NCBI RefSeq assembly: GCF_024586455.1
Contig: NC_065919.1
Coordinates: 17,292,017 to 17,356,016 of the forward strand
Length of the DNA stretch: 64,000 bases
Reading direction: 5' to 3'
Source of the DNA: Bactrocera neohumeralis
Lineage: Eukaryota > Arthropoda > Insecta > Diptera > Tephritidae
The position numbers and the translations under genes were made by a program. The notes beneath the pieces are model-generated. The model was not told the origin of the DNA and made no database searches. It saw only the letters and a list, made by a program, of their open reading frames with translations. Shown in pieces: positions 53,510-63,139 of the stretch (positions within the stretch are counted from its first letter, which is position 1; the number at the start of each line of letters is the position of its first letter).

Positions 53510-54295
53510 GTCATCGATTGACGAGTAGGGAAATCGGATGTCTGTCTCTCCGTCTGTCCGTTGCAAGCTGTAACTTGAGTAAAAATTGAGATATCATGAT
53601 GAAACTTGGTACACGTATTTCAGCAAAAGGAAACATATAAAGTGTCATTGCATTAGGGAGGGGCATATTTGGACGTAATTTTTTGGAAAAGTGGGCGTGG
53701 CCCCGCCCTCTACTAAGTTTTTTGTACATATCTCGGAAACTACTATAGCTATGTCAACCAAACTCTACAGAGTCGTTTCCTTCAGGCATTTCCATATATA
53801 GTTCAAAAATGGAAGAAATATGTTGAAAATCACTAAATGTGCGTTAACCGACTAACAAATAACGCCAGAAACACAAAATTTTACGGAAGAAATGGCAGAA
53901 GGAAGCTGCACCCAGGCCTTTTTTAAAAATTGAAAATGGGCATGGCGTCGCCCACTTATGGATCAAAAACCATATCTCAGGAACTACTAACCGATTTCAA
54001 TGAAATTCGATATATAATATTTTCTTAACACTCTGATGACATGTACGAAATATGGGTGAAAACGGTTCACAACCACGCCTTCTTCCAATATAACGCTATT
54101 TTGAATTCCATCTGATGCCTTCTCTGTATATTATATGTACATTAGGAACCAATGATTAGCGGAATAAAACTTTACACAAATGTAATTGAAAAATATGTAA
54201 ATAACGGATAATGAAATCTCGATTATCACTTTATCATGCGAGAGTATAAAATGTTCGGTGACACCCGAACTTAGCCCTTCCTTACTTGTTTTATT
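53510..54295 (+). repeat. Dispersed repeat 2, nearly complete, inserted in RTE copy 6
   Basis: Non-coding element with GTCTGTCTCTCCGTCTGTCC near its 5' end, AAAGTGGGCGTGGCCCCGCC (53690-53710) and GGCATGGCGTCGCCC (53940) blocks, and a 3' end with hairpin GTTCGGTGACACCCGAAC (54253-54270) then TTAGCCCTTCCTTACTTGTTT (to 54292). It separates two parts of an RTE: the left part ends about 53485 and the upstream part resumes at 54296. Repeat of this general type is abundant in higher flies. Transposition mechanism unknown to me. Confidence 0.85.
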
Positions 54296-54440
54296 TGGAA
54301 ATGCATCTTGCTGCCCTCTTCAGCTCTCGTAGCCATCCCATCCCGCACCTGTTGTGATCAATTGTATCGTTGCGAGTAAGGCAGTCTGTTTTCTCTCCTC
54401 TGCGACACGACACTCCTCATTTAATTCTAATTTCATCAAT
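54296..54440 (-). mobile_element. RTE copy 6, part upstream of the repeat-2 insertion
   Basis: Minus strand reads EECRVAEERKQTALLATIQ (about 54425-54365), matching EECRLVAERKQAAYLAMLRST of copy 3, then RELKRAARCISK (about 54335-54300). In an intact RTE this segment lies just before the REYEDLDKLGDRGNARKF segment found at 53460-53390, so the two are one copy. Confidence 0.8.
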
Positions 54441-55849
54441 GTAAGTTCTAATTGACAATAATTGTCTTGAATTTTCGCTTCATTAAAGTTTAGCTTACAA
54501 TATTTTCCCACTGACTGCATAACTAGAATTATCTACACAGCCGAAGTGCTTTAATAAGCTCTTTGAGTAGTCGATTTGTCACTAATTTATTAATTACTTA
54601 TTGACAAATACTGATGTTAATTAGTTGACAATTAAATGTTAAATTTCTAAAGGCTCGCAAACACGTTGAGTGTCTGAATATAGTTCCAAGCTTTAATAAT
54701 CTCCTAGCTTAAAAGGTATTAAGCCTGCTGAGGCCTGCATATCTTAAGGCCTAATTAATTACTATAAGTGATTCCTTGTGTATTTAATTAATTTTGGTGC
54801 AGTGTCACAGACCGTTTGTCATCGGCGCTGAGAGTAAGCAGCTGGCGACAGGAGTCCACAAAATATGACGCGTCTAGTATTGGTTCAACGAAAAAGATGA
54901 CTAAAAAGACGCAGACAAGTAAATGAGATTGTGCTGTGTTAGTATTTTTTTGCTTTTTTGGTCCAACTGGTCTATAAAATGATGACAATTTTAATTACTG
55001 CTGTCAGTTGATGTTGGCCTGCCGCAAAATGCACGTTGCTCTCAATGCAATAATTAAAATAAGAATTTCATGCGATTCAGACAAAAATATTAGTGAGAGA
55101 CATACATACCGTACATACATGTATTTACGTATGCATGTGTGTAGGTGTTTGTGCGCCTTGAGACAAGCACATACATATATGTATAAGGCCCAGAGCGTGT
55201 TGACAGCAAGGAACACGAAATATTATTAGTAATGCAGTGTCATGTTTAACAAGCACACATACAGATGTACATGACGACAAGCACTCAATTACGCAGGCAC
55301 ACACATACACACGCGCACACATAGTCAGCAGCAGCTTTTTGTTATGAAGCGTTTTGCAATATTCGGCATCAAATAAACAAACCTCACTTGGAATTTGTGT
55401 ATGAACGCCATGTTGAGTTGTCACTGCTGTCATGTTCCGGGCGCTGCGCTGATGTATGAATATGCGGCATAGAGAGTGTGTGTGTGTGCGTATGTGAGAT
55501 ATTTGAAGCAGTGTGTGCTTTGTGTGTGTGTGTGTGTGTGCCTTCTAGTATGCATATAATAGCAGTCGGTGGCGCTTCGCATTCCAAGCAGCGCATATCT
55601 CAAGCACAAGGCACACAGTCCTCTCTAGACTTAGAGGAAACAGGAGAGTGGTGGCATTTTGCTGTAGAGAACTTGCTTTTGCACAGCATACAGTTACACG
55701 CAATTTGAATGGGGAAAACGCAATTAATGTTTCTGTATGTGACATTAGTAATAAATATTTTAAAGAAATTCCACAGCAATTAAGCTGCGAATACCACCAC
55801 TGCTATTCTACGTGACACTGGTGTCGGGAGTAGAACACAGCAGATCTGC
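54441..55849. other. Single-copy-like island with GT/CA repeats
   Basis: No transposon similarity. GCACATACATATATG (55167), CACACATACACACGCGCACAC (55300), GTGTGTGTGTGCGTATGTG (55479) and (GT)n at 55520-55540. Many short frames, none with a motif. Confidence 0.5.
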
Positions 55850-56240
55850 TGAACTACTTTACTTTAGATAAGTTCAACTTAACGCAATCGTAGGGCTGCT
55901 TACAGGATATTGTCCAATAGGCATTCGTGGGGAAGGTTGAAAATATCGACAGACGCAAGTTTTTTGGAGGACGGTGAGTTGGAAACATCCAGGCAGTTTC
56001 TTTTTCACTGTTCATCCTTGGCAAGACTGAGGTTGAAACAGCTCGGCTCTCTTATCTTCGGCGGTAGTATAAACTATCATTAGCCGTCTCAAAAAATTAG
56101 TGTTAGGCTCAAAGAAATTTGTCGATTAATAAACCTCTTATGATCTATTATGTCACATTTTTAAGTAACACAAAGGATCGGCGTTCTACGTTGTCCAAGT
56201 GAGATCGCTGTTAGGATCGAGCTCTTAACCTAACCTAACC
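55850..56240 (+). mobile_element. LINE C-terminus and 3' end with (CCTAA)n tail
   Basis: Plus strand. NAIVGLLTGYCPIGI (about 55882-55925), then ELETSRQFLFHCSSLARLRLKQLGSLIFGG (55975-56065) is the GH-C...HFL-C-A-AR-R-K-LG tail of the LINE ORF2. It then runs through about 150 bases of 3' untranslated sequence to AACCTAACCTAACC (56227-56240). This gives the clearest proof that the CCTAA run is the element's 3' end, because coding sequence and tail are collinear. RNase H and all upstream parts are lost. Confidence 0.85.
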
Positions 56241-56282
56241 TGGCATTGTCCTTTCTTTAGTTACGTTTATGGAACCATTCTG

Positions 56283-57270
56283 TTACTTCATAAAAAGTCA
56301 ATTGAAAAGTCCACGGCCTACCGTAGTAAAACACGGGTTTTTGTCAAAATTCGTTTCATTTTTATTCAACATTGTTCTCTGCAAGGGTGATACACCGATT
56401 ATAGCAACTTTCCAACATTTCGTTAACGTTTTTATAGTACGATAAGTCCCTTGCTTCAAAATAAGCCTCAGTTTCGACGATCGTCTCTCTATTCGACGAA
56501 AATATCTCCGTAGCATGCATTCTTTTGAGATTTGAGAAAAGAAAATAGTCGCTGGGAGCCTGATCTGGAGAATACGGTGGATGCGAAAGCAATTCGAAGT
56601 CAAATTCGTGGATTTTTGCTATCGTTTTCACTGGCTTGTGATACAGTGCGGTGCAGTCTTTAAATGCGGCCGTTTTTCAGCGATTTGAAATAGTCGTTGT
56701 TGATGGTCCCTCCTTGTTCAAGATAGTCATTAAAAATTATTCCATACGCATCCCAAAATACAGACGCATTAACCTTCCCAGCCGACTGTTGCATTTTTCC
56801 ATGCTTTGGGGTGGCTTCATCGTATGCAGTCCACTCAGATGACTGTCGATTGGACTTTGGAGTGAAATGATGGAGCCATGTTTCATCCATTGTCACATAT
56901 CAACACAAAAACTCGGGCTTAGTACGCTTGAACATCTCCAAACATGCCTTGGCACCGACTTTGCACAGTTATTTTTCATACCCAAATTTTCGTGAATGAT
57001 ATGATGCACACATTTAGTAGATATCTATGGAGTGTCTACTAAGTATCTCGAACAACTTGACTTTACGGACAGTTGTGTGAAAATTGTGGCTTCTTTTGAT
57101 GTTTTCGTCGGTGACAACCTCTTTTGGGCGTCGACTGCGTTTATTGTTTTCGGTACTCTCTTCATCACATCTTAATTTAGCATACCAATCTTTGATGGTA
57201 GCACGCGTCTTTTAAAGTCTAGGGCCAACTTAGTATCATATGACTTTAATTCTTGTAGCGCCATCTATGT
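56283..57270 (-). mobile_element. Mariner element, irritans-like, almost full length
   Basis: Minus strand. ATIKDWYAKLRCDEEST (about 57210-57160), KRSRRPKEVVTDENI and ATIFTQLSVKS are the DNA-binding region. YVTMDETWLHHFTPKSNRQSSEW (about 56902-56835) keeps the first catalytic Asp; NASVFWDAYGIIFNDYLEQG and TINNDYFKSL follow. About 25 codons, including HQDN with the second Asp, are then missing before KTIAKIHEFDFELLSHPPYSPDQAPSDYFLFSNLKRM (56630-56525), where the third Asp is kept, and ETEAYFEARDLSYYKNVNEMLE. The left end CAATTGAAAAGTCCACGGCCTACC is probably part of the terminal repeat. Likely once-mobile, now dead. Confidence 0.85.
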
Positions 57271-57519
57271 GTTAAGTCGGGCAGCTCTTATGCATAATAA
57301 TATTGAAAACTAAATTCATCAAGCACAATCCTAAAACGAAGCATACTAAAAGTGTGGCTAGAATATTTAAAAGCTATCTCACTTTTGGTTTTTGAATTAT
57401 GAAGCAGAGACTACGTGATTTCGTGCAATTAATAGCAGAGCGAGTCTGAAACATTAACATTCATTTCGAGCTGGTACTTGGTGGATAATTCTTGGAGGGA
57501 TCTTAGTATCTTTACTTCG
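57271..57519. other. Short spacer
   Basis: No feature recognised with confidence; part may belong to a mariner flank. Confidence 0.35.
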
Positions 57520-57720
57520 CAGCTGACGTGTTAAGTTGCGAATTAGTGCGATAAGGATTCGAACTACTTTGAAAAGTCTCTAATGAAGTGTATATTCTGG
57601 CGTTGTCCTGATGGAGTAGAATTTCGCTTTTATTGACCAAAGCTAGCCACTTCTGTGCTATTGCCTCCTTCAGACAGTCCGATTGTTGATAGCGACAGGT
57701 TCCGTAACTGATGCGTGTTT
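57520..57720 (-). mobile_element. Mariner transposase fragment with intact HQDN
   Basis: Minus strand reads SDCLKEAIAQKWLALVNKSEILLHQDNARIYTSLET (about 57685-57575). This is the segment before and around the second catalytic Asp in the same mariner type as the 25.5-kb fragment, where the motif is HQNN. Only about 45 codons. Confidence 0.7.
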
Positions 57721-59826
57721 AAACAATATCAAGGATCAAGCAATACCAAAACTGTCTAAGATATATCTTATCTTTCGAAAACAACATTACGTAACCCGAT
57801 TTACACAACGAAAGATATCAATTACTAAAGCCATCTTTTGGAAAAATAATGCAATTCTTTTAAATTCAACATATTATAATTTTCATGACAGAATTTCTCA
57901 TTTCTTTTTCTCTTTATTCCAATTGAATATTTCAACCGTTTTCGGGATTTCGGTATTGCTTTATTCATGTGAAATATTAACACGAAATGCACTTTACGCA
58001 TCCAACTGCGCCATGCTGTGTTTTTGACTGATAAGGTTGGCATATCACTTGACATTTTTGACACTCGGCACAGCTGCTATTTGCGAATGTGCGTTGGCAA
58101 TGTACGAGCATGTGTCTGACAAGTGTCATGTTGGGCGCGCAATGATGTTTATTACAGCCAGAGGTGTGATTGTGTCTACATACATAACTTTGTATATTTA
58201 GCAGAAAATGAAGTGAGGCCGAAGTCAGTAATCACTTTCACATGCTGATAGCTTATAATAATGACATTTAATACATGAGGGTGTTCCTGTTCAAAGTGGA
58301 CTTAAGCAAAATGTAGCAAATCGGCCTCTAAATAGAGTGTTCAACAATTATTGGACTCTTGAGGTATTTTAGAAAAGTAAACAAAATAATATGCAAATCG
58401 TTGAGATAAGTGTTACGTGTATTTTAAAAGTTAATGCCGATTCTCTTCGGACTCAGACTACTGTTTTAGGAAACGAGGATCGCAAGCCTGATACTAAGAA
58501 AGTGATAGGCTGGGCTGAATTTGCTTCGAATTACCTAAAGAACCACTTTTTTTATCGTATTAGAGGAATAAGGTTGATAGTATAGAAGAATTATCGAAGA
58601 TTAAACTTGATCTCTTTAGCATCATTTCTGCGAATCTGATCTTTAGAGGAACATATTGCAAGAGCTTTGTTCCTAGTAGCTTTTGAAACTTTTGAACATG
58701 TGATTTTAGATTCAACTTGCAAGCCTGTTATGGTAAAGCTAGTCACTGTAGAAATAAAAAACAAAGACCGGTTCAAAAATAACCAATTCTTGGTATAGTT
58801 TACGTCTTCTCACTCATTACCTGACATTCCGTTGTGGTACATTTATTTATATATAGCTTCGTGCATACCAACAACTACGGTCTCTTCAGGAAGGGCTCCA
58901 GCTGCGTGTCGGAGCATCATTATAATTATGACAACGGCAAGCTAAATATGACAAAGCGTGTCAATGCCGCACACCAGCATTGCTACATCGAAGCCGCGCG
59001 CCTATGAGGACTTGTGAGATATGGGTCACATTATAACTTTATTATTATCGTAGCTTTCATATATATAACAGTATATATGTATATTCACGCATACGAATGA
59101 CAATATGTATAACGGCACACTTGCAAGTGACCCTGAGCCAAAAGTAATAATCACCACTTTCATATGTCTATGGAAAGTTATTGTTGTTGTGCTTTTATTT
59201 CTGCATCTTTTGAATATATCCAGCGTGACGTTAAGGCATTACGATACAAAATTAATCAATGGCATTTATTTGTCACATCAGCGTGATTTCGAAAGGGATA
59301 TTCTCATCACTTCGTCGCATTGTGAGTGAGAAATTTGTTGCAAGTACATTCATGACATGTTTTGTTTTGTCTTAGCTCATCAGTGTCAGTTGACAGGCAA
59401 ATGTGGATGTTCAGATTTTCTTCAAAATTAATATCGAGTGAAATCACTTTGCTGCGCTTTGCTTTTTGTTTTGTCCCATTCTAATACTTTGTGCCACATA
59501 TGGATTATCGGGAATTAATCGAGATATTGAAGTGGAAAACAGTTAATATCATTGCTTGGTAGGGGAAAAAATAACCTTATTTGAATCCGATATGAGAGAG
59601 TTTGAAAGCTAGGTAGTAAGGTTCCTTAAGAGACCCTGGTAGTGACAGCCAAAAGAACAACCGAATAGTCAGAGCCGGCAACTGGAAGCTCGCGAGGAAG
59701 CTGTAGAGTTGGTGATAAATAGTGGGAATCGGCGGAAAGCAGTGTGAATCCAAGAGAACGACTAAGAAACGGTCCGTCCCCGCGCCAGTCTGGTTTACGC
59801 AATAGGAACGCTTCCGGATTTTTATG
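57721..59826. other. Spacer and single-copy-like island with a GC3-rich open segment
   Basis: 57721-58800 has no similarity. At 58858-59007 an open segment of 49 codons ends in TGA; 33 of 49 codons end in G or C, and 17 of the first 19 do, against a clearly AT-rich background. A possible splice acceptor TTTATATATAG lies directly before it at 58847-58856. I do not recognise the translation (it includes NNYGLFRKGSSC) so I make no call of function. (TA)-rich DNA near 59060-59085. Confidence 0.35.
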
Positions 59827-59905
59827 CAGCTAAGGGCTGTCAACTCGGCAGCATTTCTCCATATTATTTCAGGAATGTTTTCTATGACTAAAACAGCAAC
59901 AACTG
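59827..59905 (+). repeat. Dispersed pair B, copy 2 (see 13556)
   Basis: GGCTGTCAACTCGGCAGCAT, TTTCAGGAATGTTTTCT, then AACAGCAACAAC. Same order and orientation as 13556-13632. Confidence 0.8.
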
Positions 59906-60505
59906 AGACCGGTGAGAGCCGGTAAGAAAAGTTGGGAACCGGTGGGAAACAGTGACATCGGATAAGGACACTTTGAATAAGATTCAGAGAGACAGCCGTT
60001 TAGGATTTCGTAAGCAAACTTTGATAGTACGGGTCTCCATTTTATATTCAGTCTACTTCATGTGGTTCGAAATAATAAGATCAAGCTAGAATTCATTCAT
60101 ACATAATTACTCAAATATTGCTTAATTCTGTCTGAGTCGCGATCGAAAGCTACGTTGACTAGCTTTGCAATGAGTGGAGAGTCTTCGATCACCGGCGAGG
60201 GAGAGCCAATGATGAGGCGTCAAAGTCGGTGAAGTATAGCGAGAATACGGCGGAAGTCAGTGAGGGCCTCGTAAAGCCAGTAATAATGACTGAGAACCGT
60301 TGAGAGTCCCCGATGAGTAAAAGATTATGGCAGAATCGAAGAGAGGGTAACGCTAAAGAACTCATTGATACAAGTACGTCAATCAGCGACAGCCAATGAT
60401 AACTACTGAGCACCGGTGAGAGCCCGTAACAGAAGGTAATATTCAGTTAGAATCAATGACAGCCAATAAGGACAGAGGAGTAAGAGCTAAGGATATAGTC
60501 GGAGA
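59890..60505 (+). repeat. Degenerate minisatellite of GAGAGCCGGTAAG-type units
   Basis: Short imperfect units such as ACTGAGACCGGTGAGAGCCGG, GGGAACCGGTGGGAAACAG, GACTGAGAACCGTTGAGAGTC and ACTGAGCACCGGTGAGAGCC. The unit is close to that of the 24.43-kb array (GAGAACCAGTGAGAACC), with GG where the other has AG. A longer block, CGCTAAAGARCTYATTRATAC, recurs at about 60352 and 60550, so short units are embedded in a longer repeat of roughly 200 bases. No coding sense. Confidence 0.75.
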
Positions 60506-63135
60506 GAGCTTTTCAAGTTGCCTCCTATGGTTCAAAATAAATGCGTGACGCTAAAGAGCTTATTAATACGTGATTTCTCCAATACTCCCTAATTTGGCGA
60601 CCAAAGTTCTCATGATTTTACACTCGGCCGAAAGAGAAGATAGTCATAGATCAAACAAATTAAGTTTTTTGCCAGATTTTGGTTCTTTAGTTCATCTGCT
60701 TTACTTAAAGCTCAAATATATCCCTCTGGGATATGTAGCAAACATTTAACGAGACTAAGCTATGGCGATAAGTTAGTTCCGCACTTAAAATTACTTCAGT
60801 CAAGGTCCTTGAGCTGAGTATCTTAGCTTAAGTTCAACATGCTCGTCTTGAATCGATGAAAACCTATTTGCAAACATCATTATCGAGATATATTGAAAGA
60901 CTAATAAAATATTACTTAGTGATAAAATGTAAGCAAACAAGAAACCAGACTCCTGCTCGAAAGAAATCGCTCGTCGTTTTCTTTAAATGATATTTGAGTA
61001 GTAAAAGTTTCTGAATTTCGTTCGGATAAGTGTCTCGAGAATCATAAAATCATGTGAAAAAAAATCGGAAAGCAATTGACTCGCAGGTGGTGAATATGTC
61101 TTGGATAATATAGGTATAAGTATGTTTTAGCCTTACTACAGTAAGATCCCTCAATTAACTAAATAATTTCCATTAACCAACGCAATTGCCGAATGCCTGC
61201 GGTCGCTTGCAAATCTTGTGTGCAAATCAAAGAAGAGAAGATTTGTAGTCATCGTTGCATTTCGCTGTTCTAGCGCCCCATGCGACTCTACAATGACAAC
61301 GGCAATCAGTGAGCGACACTCAGCCGTCGCCCGAACAACAAGCCGAGAGCTAACGACTATTTAGCAAATTAAAAGCAGCCGGTTAAGTCGCAAATGTAGA
61401 AGAGGAAAATGAGAAGTAAGGGAAAATTACAGCGAAAGCATGTGGTGTGACTTAAGTTTATTCACCTGCGGTGCTGTAGCTGTCACCCGCACGCCAGCTG
61501 GCCACGGAGCCATTGAAGGCAACTCAAATTTCTAAAGCAAATGAAACCATAATGACGTCAAGGACAATGAAGTGCCCGTTAAGGACTCGGCTGCAGGACA
61601 CGCACAGCAGACACCGCATGCACGCGGCGCGCTTACACTCACACCAATAAACTACATGTACAGAATGCAACCCTGTGTGTAGCGCAAACAACACCGTTTA
61701 GCAGCTGCAGCTGTGGATGTGCGAGTGTGTGTGTAGGTGTGCATGTAACGCCTTCAATTGCTTCATAAGCTAACGCTTGCCATTTGACGCTCGACAGCAG
61801 CATATTGTGGCGCCACAAGTACGCGTTTACATGCGGTTTTTGGCCTCGGCTCTGTGAATCACACCAAATGAAGTGCTGACAGTATTGTGTTGCAACAGCG
61901 TCGCGGTGACAACGGTCGTCGGGAATGTCAATGACTTGCCACAATCGTGTGTGGTCTTGCACGTTGCTTGCCTATTGTTCTATCTTTCTTTCCATCGACC
62001 CCATAAGGTGGAAGGTAAACTAGCTTTAAACAGCATTGCTGTGGCACAAAGAAATCAAAGCTTAGCTACGCCAACAAAAAAAATAGGCATTTCACCGCCA
62101 ACAATAGCTGTGGTAAGCTCGTTGGTGCACGGCTGCAGAATTTCGTGGCAACACTTTCGCACTCAACAAATGCTGCCGAGATTGCTGTCGCACTGATTGT
62201 AGGGGTCGGAGGTCTCTGATTGAACGACAGCATATGCATATCTTGAATTCTTTCGAGCTGAAGGAAACTAGGCTCGGTTCATCTACATAGGCGAAACGAT
62301 GGGCTTTGACAGTAAAATAATATAAGAGTTTTTCAACTTTCTAAACGTTAAAAAGACGTTAATTTTTTTGAAAATATGTATTACAATGGTATAAGTCCGA
62401 CACCAAGGTCGAAAGACAGCCATAAGGCTAACCTAACAAGCGTGCGGTAGTATAAAAAGAGGGACTTCTTCACTGAGTGAAAAAAATAGATCATTCGACA
62501 ATGATGGAATCGGACCAATGTCCCGCCCATAAAATTCTGTTAAACAAAGATTTATAAGGGGCTATAATTAAGCCGAAAATTTGCATACAAAACTGTGATC
62601 TAGTACACCGAAACGCAGCATCTCTGGTTTCTAAATATTTTAGAAGCGATTTTGCCCCTCCTTGCCTTTAAATTACTCCATCTCTCATCTAGAATTTGTC
62701 GAAATCGAACCAGACTTTTTAAGCTTACTGATAGCGCATAAAAGAACCTCTGCGTCTATGGATGACATTTTGCCAAAAATCAATTGTATTAGCGAAATTC
62801 ATGATTTCATTTCTTGATAGTAATGTGCAAGGGTGTCGAAAATGGATTCAACCGCGTCAGTACTTCCCCTATGCCCCCATATACCTTTCAAAAGGATTTT
62901 CAAACACACCCTTGATTCCATACCATATATATTGTTCAATATGTGGGGATTTTAATAATAAAATAAGAAAACATCTATTACTAAAACTAAAAATTTGATA
63001 TACTCGGGTCAATATATTTCTTTCCTCCTATATACCTAACATGAAAGATATTTTAGGAAAATTAAGTGAACATTGAATATAATGCAGTTTAATGCCGAAG
63101 ATATTTTGAATCGGTCCACGAACTCCCTTATACTT
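60506..63135. other. AT-rich spacer and GC-richer island
   Basis: 60506-61180 has no feature beyond the end of the longer repeat. 61180-62215 is GC-richer, with CGCACGCCAGCTGGCCACGG and GTGCGAGTGTGTGTGTAGGTG; overlapping frames, none with a motif. CTAACCTAAC at 62430-62438 may be a decayed LINE tail. 62440-63135 is AT-rich without similarity. Confidence 0.45.
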
Positions 63136-63139
63136 CTAA

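Noticed and set aside
61300..61420. Possible exon ending in GTAAGG
   Set aside because: The Inr-like ATCAGTGAG has no DPE at the right distance; the donor alone is too weak as evidence.
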